NCBI RefSeq assembly: GCF_022682495.2
Contig: NC_071397.1
Span: forward strand, 18,114,739-18,178,738
Source: Desmodus rotundus
Lineage: Eukaryota > Chordata > Mammalia > Chiroptera > Phyllostomidae
Direction of reading: 5' to 3'
Length of the DNA stretch: 64,000 bases
Shown here: positions 24,375 through 36,944 of the stretch, piece after piece
How positions within the stretch are numbered: the stretch's first letter is position 1
Layout of the letters: every line of letters starts with the position of its first letter
Position numbers and translations under genes: made by a program
Notes under the pieces: model-generated
The model's database searches: none
Told to the model about the DNA's origin: nothing
What the model saw: the letters and a program-made list of their open reading frames with translations, nothing else

Positions 24375-27300
24375 TCTTTTTGAATGTGGCTTTATTGATA
24401 GTGACGAGCTTATAAACACTACATACATTTTACTTTGTTGTTCCTTATATAGTACCAGAATGTTTTAAGCAAACAAAGTTTTCCCAAAATTTGCTGAATA
24501 AAAACATTTTTTAGGAGTGTCTAAGACAAATATTTTTTTTCAAATTCCCTGAGAGGGATATTTAATTGATCTTTACCCTCGGAATGTACTGGAGGGTAAA
24601 TTTTTAATATTTAAAATCTTTAGTTCTCATAATTACCATGGAGGAGTGTTTCAGACACTATGCTATAGTTTTTATCGGCATGAAAAGAGATACTGAAAAA
24701 TAATTCCTTTTAATGCTGCGTTGTGCTAGAGAACATAGTTATCAGTGGCCGGGGTGGAGAGCTAACTCATTCAGAGAAGAATTCAGAGAAATTAGAGAAA
24801 TTCATTTCTTTGAAACTCAGGGAAAAATTAATTGAATGCAGTGATTTTAGTTTCTTTTGTCTAGCAACCTGAATGAATTCCGAAGATATTTGGTCAGGAT
24901 AACCAGCAAAAAATTGACCTTTTAACATGAATTTCCAGGAAAACCTCTACTTACACACGTTTATGAAATACACTTACTATAGTTACTTCTCTGCCTGAAA
25001 TCATAGAGCCATTCAGTACAATAACACCTCCTTATTACCTCAAACACACCTCCTCACTCAACACTCCACTACCATTGAATCACTGTTCAAAATTGTATTC
25101 ATCTGTACCATCACTGACTTTCTATTCATAACCGTTCTTACAACACAGGAAGTGAAGCTAGAACTCACTCAATGCCACTGAAAGCAACTAGGGCAGCAGG
25201 GGTGACACCTCGGCACCAAGGGCCTAACTAAGACTGGACAGGCCACATTAATGTCTGGCTTCCTGGAGACGTTCACGTCAGGTCTCTGGCCCATTCAGAA
25301 AAAGAAAGCTTGAGTTTCATTACGTCAGCAGCTGGGAAACAGGCTATTTCTCTGGTACACTGAACTGATGCTTTTATTTAATCACAGGGCTCTGGCATTA
25401 CAAAATAATAAGTCTTTTTCTTTGAGAAAAATTAAAGGAGGTACAGGGTTAGAGCCTAAGACGGGGGAGTATAATTGAATGTAAGCTTAAAACATAATAA
25501 AAATGAAGTAATCTCCAATTGGGCAACAGGGAGAAACTGTCAAGATTTTAGGAGCAACTGCTTTTTGGAGTTGGGTCAGAGTATATTTCGCTTACACATG
25601 AAAGGTGACATGCAAGATTTTGATTCTGTATACTTCTACATCTTGCAATAGTCAATGATGAAAACTTCCATCAACCCTCATATCCCATGCTCCTTACATT
25701 CCAATTCGTTATGTCAGAAATTCTGGCATACCAAATTCATATTGGTCTTTATTTGACATAATTGTTGAAGCAAAAGATAGAACCGCCACGTACCGAGGCC
25801 CCTGGTTAACCCCAGATGTGTGTATTTTCTGAGTTCAAATGAACAATATAGAGAATACATTAAACGGTCATTTGAAATGATTTTTCCAGCTCTAACACAT
25901 CTCCAGTTTCATTTCTAGAAAGCCACTGCCAAGTTTTTGCACAAGCTATCTTATCAAGATCCAATAGATTAAAAATCCTCTCTGTTCAGCATCTCTTTTC
26001 ATTCTTCTGTGATAAAATGTCACAGTCGATAGGTTCTTATTTAATTCTAAGCCTTAGGTCCTCCACTTTACAATACTTCTAGGATCTCTTTGGGAGACAC
26101 GTCTATTATTGTGCATCAAGGAATCACATCTATTTGCCACTTATAATCTGCAATCCATAATAAGTCACCTTTTTTCCCTTTTAAAATGAACAATATACTA
26201 TAGGCATCTCAATTTTGTAAGAATAGATATTTATACTAAACTAAAAGATGTTACAGGCACCCTCACGTAAGTTTTGTAAGTTGTGGCCAAAATAATTTAT
26301 TAAATACAAAATTTCTTTTATCCGTGATGCTGCAGGGATGAAAGATTATCTATATTTGTACATCGGTAATTTAAGAGCTCAGTGATTTAACTTGCTCCCT
26401 AAACTAGCTTCTCACCCAGCTTGTTTTCTGGCCTGGGTAGATAAGAAGTCAAGGGAGCCGGCGCCTATAGGTCCGCCCTGCCCTTGGGCAAGCTCCTCGT
26501 GCTCTGTGTAGGGTGAAGAAACAGCCTAGTGTTCTTCTTTATTATTAATAATGTCTTCTGCTTAGTGTTTAGCCTTTACTGGAGTGTTACCATTAAATAC
26601 ACAGAGATTGAACTTATAAAGGGCAATGATATAACATTGTTCCACACAGTGTACTATATGAACCACTTTTCACAGTTCGAATAAAATAGTTTAAATATAA
26701 ATATTGTAACTCCAGCCACAAACTATCTACAAAAGGTGGGAGAGGATGAGATTAATGAAAACCCAGTTATACTTCCATGTAGCTCATGTTTAACCATTTA
26801 ATTAGTCTGTTTTAATTTTCAAAATCCAATTACACATAACCCATGATTGATAGGCCACTCCCTCTCTAAAACAAATAAACTGTCAAAGAATAAAGTGATA
26901 AATTATAAGAAAGGAAAATATATATCATTTACTACAACTGTTCCCTTGCTCCAAAACTTGAGAAACATGTAAGAGAAATGGTATCAAGTGGATACACGTT
27001 AATTTGCAAAGCTAATTTGGAGCAGATGAGGTTAAAAATATTATATACCAGAACAGGCATACATTATTTTAATGTTTCCAAGTGAAATGAATATATTAGA
27101 TTTTAATTGAGAACTCAGGAGGACTTCTGCGAAACGGGAAACAAGGGCATTTGCCAGCAGGAGAACCCATTCCTCCTGTTAGGGCCAAACCAAGAATTCC
27201 AAATTACCTTCAGTCTCATCCATATAAGAATGGGAGAAATCAAATTATGGTTATTGGCTGTATAACCTTCAGGCTATACAAGCTTTAAGTTAATGATCCT

Positions 27301-28215
27301 TAAGGACATAATCTTATTTGGTGTTCTTCCTGGGGCTTCCATTAGAGTCAAGGTTGCTTTTAATCCTGGTGTCATTTTTTAGGGTGAGAGCGAGGCTCCC
27401 AAGATACTTGCAATTCCTTTAATAGGGAACACGGATTCAAGTGCAAATCCTTCTAGGAGAAACGAAGCAATGATTTAAACTTACACTATAAACTAAATGA
27501 CTGAGATCAGTTCCTTCTCTGAGAGCAGATTTTTACCATGGAAATGCACTGGGTCTTGAGGCAGGGAGGAAGAAGGGCTCCGGGATACACCAAAGACAGC
27601 CCCTTGACAGCCCCTGGTGGAATCCCCATTGCTTTCCCGTCAGGCTTTGTTTTAAGCTTCAGGACGGTGTCAATGGGCTGCCTTTCAAAATCGTTTACAC
27701 AGGAAAATAACTGCATTGGAAAATAGAATTAAATCTTAAGTCTTCATAGATATGCACTTCCATTTTAAAATAAAACCTATCAATGAACATTTCCAACTTC
27801 CTAAAGAAAAAAAGAGAGAGAGAGAAAACCTTTTGTACGTGAAAGCACTTACATGAGTGTCATGTGACGAACGTGTAGAGGGAAGGTCTCAAATGTGGGT
27901 GAACCGCTGTACATTTGGGACTCCTGCCTCGACGAAGAGTGCCTACAACGATCTCTCTCTGCCACCCAGTGGCCGCTGAAATAAATCCTAGTTTTCTTGG
28001 TTGGCTATGGCCCTGAATTTTGCTTTAAAAAAACAAAATTCAAAGGCAGAGGTAGGTAATGCCATACCAGGAATTTAAAACCATCAAGATGCTTGTCTCG
28101 ATATATTTTAAAATACAATCGTTGTAGTAAATGTTATATATTTTCCTTTGCGCTAACTCAGAGGTTAACCACAAATAAATATTTGTTCCTTCTTTGTCTC
28201 TGCATCTACCCGGGT
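24375..28215 (-). other. KLHL31: KLHL31 3' UTR (predicted)
   Basis: About 3.8 kb between the KLHL31 stop codon and the distal poly(A) signal. It is AT-rich, has no long open frames, and I recognised no SINE, LINE or MITE in it, unlike the DNA on both sides. That is the usual picture of a long vertebrate 3' UTR under constraint, where microRNA and RNA-binding-protein sites would lie. The extent is inferred from the poly(A) signal and the lack of repeats; no transcript evidence is available. Confidence 0.6.
24391..24396 (-). terminator. KLHL31 poly(A) signal AATAAA
   Basis: TTTATT on the plus strand is AATAAA on the minus strand, in context ATCAATAAAGCC. GU-rich sequence follows on the minus strand ('gtgtctttttgtgatgatca'), as expected for a cleavage site; cleavage would fall near 24,371-24,380. 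Further AATAAA-type hexamers occur inside the 3' UTR (for example near 25,750 and 26,295) and could give shorter transcripts. The distal site is chosen because the repeat-poor stretch ends here. Confidence 0.6.
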
Positions 28216-28948
28216 TCAGATGCTGACTGGCACAGAGGACACGGAGCTGGCTCGGGACTCCCGGGTCACGTTGTTGGGCATCGAGAGGGTACAGCAAGAC
28301 ACGCCCACGGTGGCCTCAGGCAGCTCGTCCTCCTCCGACCACTCATTGAGCTCGGGGTTGAAGCACTGGATGCACTTCTTGTACTTCTTCTCGACCTCGT
28401 TCCAGCCACCCACCAGGTAGGCGCGGCCGTTCAGGGCCGAGGCGCCCGCCGTGCTCACGCCCACCAGCAGGGGCGCTGCGTAGCTCCACTGGCGGGTCGC
28501 GGGGCTGTAGCACTCCGTGGTCAGCACGTCCACGCGCTCCCCGCGCGGCCCCACCTGGCTACCCCCCATCACATACACCCTGTCGCCCAGCGTGACCGCG
28601 CAGTGCCAGCCTCGCGGCGTGCTCAGCCCCGGCAGCTCTTGCCAGGAGTCGCTGGCCGGGTTGTACGCGCACACCGAGCGTGAGTACCCATTGCTGATGT
28701 AGCCGCCGGTCACCAACACTTGGCCATCGGTGACCGCGCTGGCGTGGCAGCAGCGCGCCACCTCCAGGGGTGTCTTCGGCTGCCACTGATTGGTGGAAGG
28801 TACGTAGCACTCCAGCGAGGCAAGGCTGCCTTCTGTATTGCGGCCGCCCACGGCGTAAAGGAGCCCGTTGAACACGCTCAGGCTGAAGTGCGTGCGCTTC
28901 TGGTTCATGCTGGCCAGGTGTATCCAGGTGTTGAAACGGGGATCGTAT
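28216..28948 (-). CDS. KLHL31: KLHL31 last coding exon (Kelch repeats, C-terminus)
   Basis: Encodes residues 392-634 and completes the split Arg391 codon of Kelch-like protein 31. It contains most of the six-bladed Kelch beta-propeller, the presumed substrate-binding part of a BTB-Kelch adaptor for a cullin-3 ubiquitin ligase. Visible blades carry the expected Gly-Gly and spaced Trp signatures: YAVGG, VTGGY, VMGGSQ and YLVGGW. The tail reads [19 protein letters not shown], the KLHL31 C-terminus as I recall it. The acceptor is 'cattcccag' just upstream at 28,949 onward on the minus strand. Exon base A plus AG from the previous exon gives Arg, then [13 protein letters not shown]. The exon is markedly richer in G+C and CpG than the other coding exon. 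No stop or frameshift is seen. KLHL31 is known as a striated-muscle sarcomeric protein. Confidence 0.95.
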
Positions 28949-30905
28949 CTGGGAATGGCAGAGGAAGTGTGATCGCTTTGTTGGTGGCAGCCAGGGAACC
29001 CATGTTACTCCACAAACCCTAACGTGAGAATTTTGACACTGTCCACGCAAGTAGGGTACTGACATAGCGCAGCTCCTCACCTGGAGGCTGGTGTTTCTCT
29101 TTCAACCAGTTAAAATGTGTGACACTTGGAAAAAAGCAAGGCAGGTATTGACTGGTAACTCCCCTCTTCCTATTTATAAATTCACTTCCTTTATTGGGCC
29201 ACTTAGAGAAGACCCTACAGAGACAGGTCTGCCAGGCCCCTTTGCACCATATTCAAAAATCCATCATCCATTAGGGTCTCTGAGACTGTGTGTGTGGGGG
29301 GCAGAAGCGGGGTATCTGTGGCGCTCAGAAAAGGGAACACTGCCACATTAAAGTCAATCCCACATATCCTCAGACACCAGCTCCTTCTCACTCCCTAATT
29401 AAGATAGCAGTTGGCTAATTGGATTTCCCAATTTCTCACAACCCTGGTCTTAGTCATACACACCTACCCTGGCCATTGCAACAGCGAAGCTAAGTTACTC
29501 AACCAAGTCTTCTGTCATCTGTTTAGAATGAGATCAATGGGACTCATGTCCAAAAGCATCAACAAAGCCTTAACTTTGGATACTTCTCTATTTTCTAGCA
29601 CTTTTTAGCAGGTAATTTTTTTTTAAGTTTAGGGATATATTTTTCAATGTTCAATTAATTACCATAAGTAATTATGTCATAGGCATTGAAATCAATACTG
29701 CAAAAACAGTGATTTGAGGACTAATAGCGGACTTATCAGGGGAGGAAACTGAGCAGTAATAGTGAAATGTGCTTTCCTGTTTACATAGTTCTTAGGCATT
29801 ATAAACGCAGAACTCACTCTGCAGTCTGATGGTGTTCATTCATCTTTGTCCCATTGAACCTCCAAGTCAAATCTTAACCAAGGTCATAAATTATTAAAAA
29901 TCAGTGAATTGTTTGAATTCATTTAAATAACACACGCAATGAAATTACGAATATTTTTTATCATATACTGTACACATTTTCAGATCTTGCTCACTAGTTA
30001 TATTTGACTCTGTAAGCATGGCTTTCTGAACATTCCATATATACGGAAATTTAATTTTTTTATCGTAAGTATGCAAAAATAATATGGCACTTGAATTTCA
30101 TTTTCCGAAGGATTTATTATGTCTTTTACTTTTTTCTTTATGCTTCAAAAATATTGACATTTTTCTCTGGTACTTAGTCTTCAAATAAGTACTTAAAATT
30201 AATTAGCTTCCACATTTTTAATGATCTCATTTTATTTGCCAACTACAAATCTGACAGTCATCAATAAGTCACTTAAAAGAAATTTTATACTATTTTCATC
30301 TTTCTTACACTTAGTGTTAGAAACTAAATTTGTTCCCAGTGTCTTTGAAAAGCAGTATATTGTGAAGAGAACCTGCCTAGAAATGAGAAAACGTGAATTG
30401 CCACTTACTAGTGGTGTAACCTCTCTGGTTATCAGATTTTTCACATGTAAAATCAGAATAATCCTGTTTTCCTTGCTCACTGCACGGACTTATCAGAAAT
30501 CTAGACTACGTGAATGCACTTCATAAAAGGTGAAGTATTGTGTATACATATTTATGGGCATTATTATACAGGGTCTGGCACATATACCAGCCCTTTTTAT
30601 TACAAAATCTTTTCTTATAAAATCATAAGCATGTAATTCTGTAACATAACAATATCACACTCAAGCACATCATATGACATTTTAGGTGAAATATTCAAAT
30701 TAAAACTATAAATGATAACACCCATATTATTACCTTACCAACCACACTCCAGCAGGCCTTACTTTTGCCGGACCCTGTATATATTATTATTAATATTATT
30801 AATGTACTGAGCTAATGAACTAAGCTAGTAGGCATGACTAATTTACTTCTCTGTCAGGGCAATTTCCTCCTTACATTGAACCATTTCCAACAGAGGATCA
30901 AGTAC
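28949..30905 (-). other. KLHL31: KLHL31 intron between coding exons
   Basis: Donor GTACTT at 30,905 downward and acceptor 'ccattcccag' at 28,949-28,958 on the minus strand, splitting an Arg codon after its second base. The 1,957-bp intron contains a mariner-type MITE at 30,569-30,777; otherwise it is AT-rich with nothing recognised. Confidence 0.9.
30569..30777. mobile_element. Mariner-type MITE, 209 bp, in KLHL31 intron
   Basis: Left end CAGGGTCTGGCA and right end reverse-complemented CAGGGTCCGGCAAAAGTAAG are inverted repeats with one mismatch over the first 12 bases. TA dinucleotides flank both sides (30,567-30,568 and 30,778-30,779). The interior is AT-rich and non-coding. Confidence 0.8.
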
Positions 30906-32077
30906 CTGCAGAAATTGCTGACAGCATGCTTGGCCTGATTTCTTGCATCATTCTGGTCTTCACCACCAGCCACGTAAAGAAATCCATCCATCACAGCCAC
31001 ACACTGATTAAAACTCTTGGCTGGCATTTCTGTAAGCTTGCTCCATCCATTTTCAGGGTCTCTATACAAGATGTCTCTACTAAGGGACTTCTCAGTAAGG
31101 CCTGGTCGCCCCCCCACAGTGACGAGGACTCGGCAGCCCCCGCGGATTCTCGTGCGCCTAGACTGCAGTGTGTTTTGATGATATGGAAGTAAGTGGTAGT
31201 TCATAGCATCCACAAGAAGTTTGTGACAATCAGCATCTTGCATCATTCTTGGTACAGACTGAACATAATTGACCAGGTCTTGTGCAGAGATAGTACCAAA
31301 GCGAATATTGCTCAACAGATCTGCAGCATATTTCATTCTCTTTTGGTCAAATTCTAACCATTTCATAGCAATCTGGAATGCTACTATTTCAGAAGGCAAC
31401 TGTAAGTCGTCATCTATAAGGAGTTCGTTAATTTGCTCAAATGTAAGCTTCATAAACTGATCTGACTCTGCAAATTCAAGGAAGTTATCCCGGATAAATT
31501 TTTGGGTCGCTGCTTTTGCATTTTTCAGAGAGTACGTTTCAGCAATGTTAGCAATGTACATGCAGTTCTCAACGTTCATCTCTCGTATCAAAAAATCGCT
31601 GCACATCTTTACAAGGGTGTGGATCTGAAGATAAACAGCAGCAGAAATAATACTTCCTATTGTATACAAGGAGAGAGTCAGCTTTCCGGTGTAGGCATAT
31701 GCAATGACAGTGGCCAGGCCCAGCGGTGAGATATCATTGAGATCCACCCTTTGAGTAGCTGGGTCTTTTTTCAAGATGTTGTAAAAGTACTCACTGCATG
31801 AAGCCATCACTGACTTGTGAACATCAAAGGATTTGGTTTTGGTGCCAATGACTAGGTCGCAAAGGAAGCTTTCTTGCCGCATTTTGCTTAAACCTTCCAA
31901 GAGGTTGGAGCCATAAGAGGCGTCTGTTAATTCAGAAGAAATGCAGCTAAGGCCATTGCCTCCCTCTAGGATCCCATTCAAAGCATTTAGTTTGTTTAGG
32001 GGGCTATCTTCTACAATTATGGTCATCTCATTGATATCTCCTTTGTTCTTTCTGACAGTCTTCTTTTTGGGGGCCAT
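30906..32077 (-). CDS. KLHL31: KLHL31 first coding exon (BTB, BACK, Kelch start)
   Basis: Encodes residues 1-391 of Kelch-like protein 31. The start is the ATG at 32,077-32,075 in a good Kozak context (GCCAACATGG), giving [24 protein letters not shown] further upstream is in frame but does not match the family start. Rough domains: lysine-rich N-terminus 1-20; BTB/POZ about 64-165 with [24 protein letters not shown] about 170-290; first Kelch blade from about 316 with [11 protein letters not shown] and [11 protein letters not shown] proteins of this class dimerise and bind cullin-3. The exon ends AG|GTACTT at 30,906/30,905. The joined protein is 634 residues, equal to the human length as I recall it, with no disruption. 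The neighbouring exon is at 28,216-28,948. Confidence 0.96.
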
Positions 32078-32108
32078 GTTGGCAAACACTGTCGCAGGCA
32101 AGAGCTTG
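32078..32108 (-). other. KLHL31: KLHL31 5' UTR part of first coding exon
   Basis: The minus strand reads 'tttgtttctttttctag' followed by CAAGCTCTTGCCTG, a strong pyrimidine tract and AG acceptor, 31 bases before the ATG. This shows that an upstream untranslated exon is spliced on. Confidence 0.8.
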
Positions 32109-33883
32109 CTAGAAAAAGAAACAAAGGCATGGTATTATCTTCATTGTTCCTTGCCCTCTGAATTGCTACATCGAGAAGCACTTCTATTTTATAGTTTTTT
32201 AATGGCGTAATGTAGATTAATCCTGAAAAGTAGATTTAAAAATTTATATCACAGTAGATGCACATTTTTAGAAGCACATTTTTTTGCCAGTTTACTTCAG
32301 CATCAAGCATTGAAGACTATTCTAAGGAGCTTTATATTATCAAATGAGACCACTCCATAGCTGTATTGCCAAGTAATTTTTTACTGCAGAAATGACCACA
32401 TATTCTCTGATTTAGTTGAAAAGTTTATGGAATAGTAGTTAAACATCATTTGAAGGGCTTAGTTTACTTTCATGGAAAAAATGAGTTGTAACTATTTTGA
32501 AGTTTTCCTCAATAATATCAATTTAGGAATCCATGTAAAATGTAAAATATATATGTGTGTATGTGTATATATAAATAAATAAGCATGGCATTTAAAAATC
32601 AATGGGTAAAGGCTTGTAATGGTAGCATTAGTTCAATTGATTTCTACTCTACAAATTCTCTAAGATAATATCCAGATGAATTATATATCTAAATCCCCCC
32701 CTCACACACACCCACAAAATTTACACAAGAACTAGGGCAAAGCAGTTTTTTCCCCCTTCATCTTAGAGTGAGAAAGGCCCCGTTAGGTATAACACAAAAT
32801 TCAGAAGCCATAAAGGAAAAGACAAATATGAGTATACAAAAAATAAAAACTTCTACACAACACCACCAGCTGTCTAAAAGACCAGGAGCAAGCTGTGAAA
32901 ACAAACATCGGTAACATTTTTGACAGATAAAAACTCAATTGACATGATATTTAAAGAACTCCTATGAATCAATGAGAAAAAGGTAAAATCCAATTTAAAA
33001 ACGGACAAAGATTATGAATTAGGTAAGTAGGTCATTAAAGAAGATAAAACACAAATAGTTAATAAATATTTTTTAAAAGTACACTAATAATCATCAAAAA
33101 ACTGCCAACTGAAATCCAGAGATCCTTTTTATATTTTGTGGTCAAATTTTGTACAATGGCTAAAATATTTTAAAATATTCACAGTATTAAATGTTGGTGT
33201 GATGGTATCTACACATAGTTAATGGGAGTAGAATTAATACAATCTTTTGAATGATAATTTGGGAGTCTATCTGAAATAAAAACTATATTTATGTTTTGAC
33301 ACTAAAATTCTAAGCTTAGGAAAGAGATATAGACATACAGAGATATATTTGTATGGATGCTCACATGTTAAGAATAGTAACCATGTTTTCATTATCAATG
33401 TTACAAATATTTGAACCAGTTGTTAAACCTGTATGAAGTGTGGGTTTAGTACCATAATGTACCTCTGACAGCTTTAGTATTAAACACAGACTTGAAATAA
33501 TAATTTTACCAAATAGATTAAATTACTTTCGCCTTTTTGGGGAAAAAATGAGCATAATCATCGTAAGATGCTGTACTTGGACTTTTAAATGCATTTTATT
33601 TACATTACGATAGCATTCGCATTTTTGTGAGGTTACTGGTGTGGCCTGGCTTTTTTTTTAAATTGCAAAATCAGTATGTGCAATTAGTAATTCACAGCTT
33701 TGTTATATGCCATTCCAGGTCATTGCATATTGCAGTGATATAAGCATATCACTGCACATTGAAGATCATGCTTATACAAACTTACATATGCACATTTTTG
33801 AGCAGCAGTGTGCTAGTAAAACAACTGTTTGGCGGGGGAGGGGAAGCCTTTATTTGTAAGGTGCTGATTTCTTTGGTATAAGT

Positions 33884-34064
33884 CAGGGTGTCAAACTCAT
33901 TTTCACGGGGGGCCACATCAACCTCGTGGTTGCCTTCAAATGGCTGAATGTAATTTTAGGACGGTATAAATGTAACTACTCCTTAACTAGGGGCAAGGAG
34001 CTCTACATTCGGCCCTTTGAAGGCAACCGCGAGGCTCCTGTGAAAATGAGTTTTGACACCCCTG
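33884..34064. mobile_element. hAT-type MITE with long inverted repeats
   Basis: Starts CAGGGTGTCAAACTCATTTT; the other end reverse-complements to CAGGGGTGTCAAAACTCATT. The inverted repeats continue inward through 'cctcgtggttgccttcaaat' and its partner 'tttgaaggcaaccgcgaggc', more than 60 bases each side. Same family as 18,921-19,124. The flanking 8-mers (GTATAAGT and GGCTGTAA) are not a clear duplication. Confidence 0.75.
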
Positions 34065-35769
34065 GGCTGTAAATACGCTCAATGTGTCTGGTTTTAAGCT
34101 ATCACACTGTTGAACAACCAGCTTGCCCAGTTCTTGAAAATGTAACAATTGGTTCCTGAGAACCTGTGAAAGCTCCAGCACAGCACTATAAGAGAACTTA
34201 TGTCAGAACAAGTCCCCGTGATATTGTTCTTCAGCAGTTGGCTTTTTTCACCTAGCGGTAACTCGCGCACATGTTTCTGTACTGGTGCACACACAGACTC
34301 ACCCCGTTCTCTCACAGCGACAGTGACCCACAGTAAGAATATGTAAGACTTACTCAAGTACTCTCCTGTTCCTGGACATTTAGGTGGTTAGGTGTTTTAT
34401 AGTTTCTTGGTGTGTGTGTGTGTTTTAAGTCTCACTGTTGAGTTCATCCTGAGGGCTAAAACTTCAACTTAAAACATTCTGTGACCTTTCTATTGTGTCT
34501 GGTCCTGTCCCTTTCCACGTGGAAGAGGAGCAGCGAGCGGGTGGGAAACTGAGGAGGTCCCTGTCTGTGCCAGGGCTTTAGTCTTCATCATTTAGCTCGA
34601 ATTGTCAAATTCACCTTTACATTTATTTGTAAGAGACCGGAACGCATCTGTCCTTCCTCATTCTTTCTTGCCAGCAGTGCCAAATTCATCTTTACTTTAT
34701 AAAATAGATTTTTAGCCCACTATCATTTCAGTCTTCAAAGGTACCTGACTTATGTGGTGAGCGTCCCCATGTTGGAGTCCTCTGGGGAAAAGTTTTAAAG
34801 TGTTGTTCAGCAAGCACTTATCAGCAACCTACTGCTGTGTTGGCGGCGCTGTGCTGGGGCTGATGGAGCAATTTATGTTAGAGACACGAAAATGACAAGG
34901 ACAAAAAGACAGCAAAAAACGAAGTAAGCACAGCAGAGTAATTTTTTTTTCCAACAGCAGTTTCTACCATCTAGAGTAGAAGCGGAAATGTATGTTTGGG
35001 GAAGTCTTGTCTATTTTCCTGGAAGAATAATACCTTTAGCCAATTTTCTTATTCATGTAGATGTAGGGCTGGTAACTACTGATTGTCTTGGGAAAAGTCT
35101 GGAACCCGAAGAGTAACCTGAGGGCTTCAGAATGAAATGTTCCATATTCTGTTTATGTATCACTAATCAATTATTTCAATGGTAGCCTATGGAGTGGGCA
35201 TTTCAACAACTGGTAAAAGAGGGCACTACTAACTAACTAGTATGGATTCACAGTCCTGGAGCTGGGTTCCAGAGGGTCCCCTTCATACCTTGTGTAGGTC
35301 CTTAGTTTCTGGATTACAGTGAGGGGCCCCTAGGAGAGGGCTGGAGGGGTGTGAGGTATTTGGGGGTGGGGGATCAGGTCAGCCTCCATATGGCTATTTA
35401 CTAACTCATTACGGAGGGATCTCAGTATTGTAACAGCTGATACTGTACTGAAATATTGTTGTCCTAGGGATAGGGTGCAATTCATCTCAGATTATTTTGA
35501 TTTTAAGAGATTTTTATCCTTCTAGTGAAAATGGAGGTTTCTGGAGGAAAGAGAGAGTACAGCCTCAACAAGACAGTGATACGCTGGACAAAGAGACAAA
35601 GGGTCTAGCCACACTTCAAGTGTTTAGTAGCCACAGGTGACCGACAACCATGGTATTGGACAAAAGGGCCCTAGAACAACCACTTAGAGAATACAAAGTA
35701 TATCTGAAAAACCGATAGATAAATTTAGATGGAATTGAAGAGTGTGGGAAAGTTGGAACAGAGGAATAA
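34065..35769. other. Intronic DNA, nothing recognised
   Basis: No gene recognised. Near 34,810-34,920 ('cagcaagcacttatcagcaa') there is a weak old-repeat resemblance. The rest is unassigned. Confidence 0.35.
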
Positions 35770-36845
35770 AAATTAGAGGAAACAAACAGAAGAATAATGG
35801 TAAGCCTAAATCCAATTATATTAATAATTATATGAAATGTTAATTGAAGAAACATTCTAATTAAAAGGCACAGATTGTCAGAATAGATAAGAAAAGCAAG
35901 ACCCAAAATACATACTATCTACAAGATACTCACTTTAAATATAAAGACACAGATAGATAAAAAATACATGGGTAGAAAAAGATTTACCACAGAAATAGTA
36001 GAGATAATAAAACTAGAGCAGCTATATTAATATCAGAAAAATACACTTCAAGAAAAAAAAATCACCTGTGATAAAAAGAGAATTTATAACAATCCTAATA
36101 TATATATATGCAAATAACAGAGTTTCAACATATATGAAGGGAGAAATAGGTAATTCTTCAGTTATATTTGAAAATGTTAGTAATTCCTCAGCAACTAATA
36201 GAATAGCTAGAAAAAAATCAGTAAAAAGATAGCTTATCTGAACAACATTATTTTTTTTAAAGCCATTATTGATGTACTCCTCTGATTCCAAGTATAGCTT
36301 TTTTTTTTTTTTTAGATTTTATTTATTTACCTTCAGACAGAGGGGAAGAGAGGGAGAAAGAAGGGGAGAGAAACACCAATGTGTGGCTGCCTCCCACGTG
36401 CCCCCCACCAGGGACCCAGCCTGCAACCCAGGCACATGCCCCAACAGGGAGCCACACCTGCAACCCTTTGGTTCACAGGCTGGCACTGGGCCACACCAAC
36501 CAGGGCTGAACAGCATTATTGATTACCCTAACTTAACTGATATTTCTAGAACATCACACATAACAACTATAGAATACAAATTCCTCTCAAGTCTACGTAG
36601 TACACTCACCAAGACACATTCTGTGCTAGACCTCAGAACATGTCTTGGTAAATTTAGAAGATTGAAGGCATACAGAGTATGTTCTCTGATCATAGGGAAT
36701 TAAATTAGAGATTAATAACAATAAACTATCTAGGAAAACCACCAATATAGGCAAATTAAACAATATACTTCTAAATAATCCATGAATCAAAGAATCAATC
36801 ACAAGGTAAATTAGATAATATTTGAGACTGAATTATAATGAAATT
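35770..36845 (+). repeat. L1 ORF2 fragment (endonuclease region), split by Ves
   Basis: Plus-strand sequence follows the 5' part of mammalian L1 ORF2: 'attaaaaggcacagattgtc', 'actttaaatataaagacaca', 'gcagctatattaatatcaga', 'catagggaattaaattagag' and 'aaactatctaggaaaaccac'. Frameshifts and stops are frequent. A Ves SINE interrupts it at 36,300-36,506. It lacks both the true start and the 3' end. Confidence 0.75.
36300..36506 (-). mobile_element. Ves-type bat SINE
   Basis: Begins with a poly(T) run (the A-tail on the minus strand), then the complement of the CT-rich region. It contains 'gccacacctgcaaccctttg' and ends 'ccaaccagggct', the tRNA-related head GCCCTGGTTGGTGTGG on the minus strand. 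Compared with the usual head, about 13 bases of the box A region are missing. Confidence 0.85.
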
Positions 36846-36944
36846 TCAACCTGAATACTAGCTCCTCTACTTATGTGAAGTGTGACTTGCCATAGATGAA
36901 TAATCTAACTTCTTAGATTCTCCATTAACTTGTCTCTAAAGTGA
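36846..36944 (+). repeat. MIR SINE, 5' half, split by HAL1
   Basis: Resembles the sense MIR middle: 'actagctcctctacttatgt', 'taatctaacttcttagattc' and 'tgtctctaaagtgaagatag'. The matching 3' half resumes at about 38,226 beyond the HAL1 element. Confidence 0.55.

Noticed and set aside
28093..28683. 196-residue plus-strand open frame
   Set aside because: It lies antisense to the GC-rich Kelch exon of KLHL31. High G+C removes stops in the opposite frames, and the product has no recognisable domain.
28559..29080. 173-residue minus-strand open frame overlapping the Kelch exon
   Set aside because: Out of frame with KLHL31 and running through the splice acceptor into the intron.
30854..32101. Extending KLHL31 to the upstream TTG and past 30,906
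   Set aside because: The family start is the ATG at 32,077 with a good Kozak context. The residues after Arg391 in that frame are intron read-through beyond a GT donor.
31941..32210. Plus-strand open frames across the BTB exon
   Set aside because: Antisense shadows of KLHL31 without splice signals or motifs.
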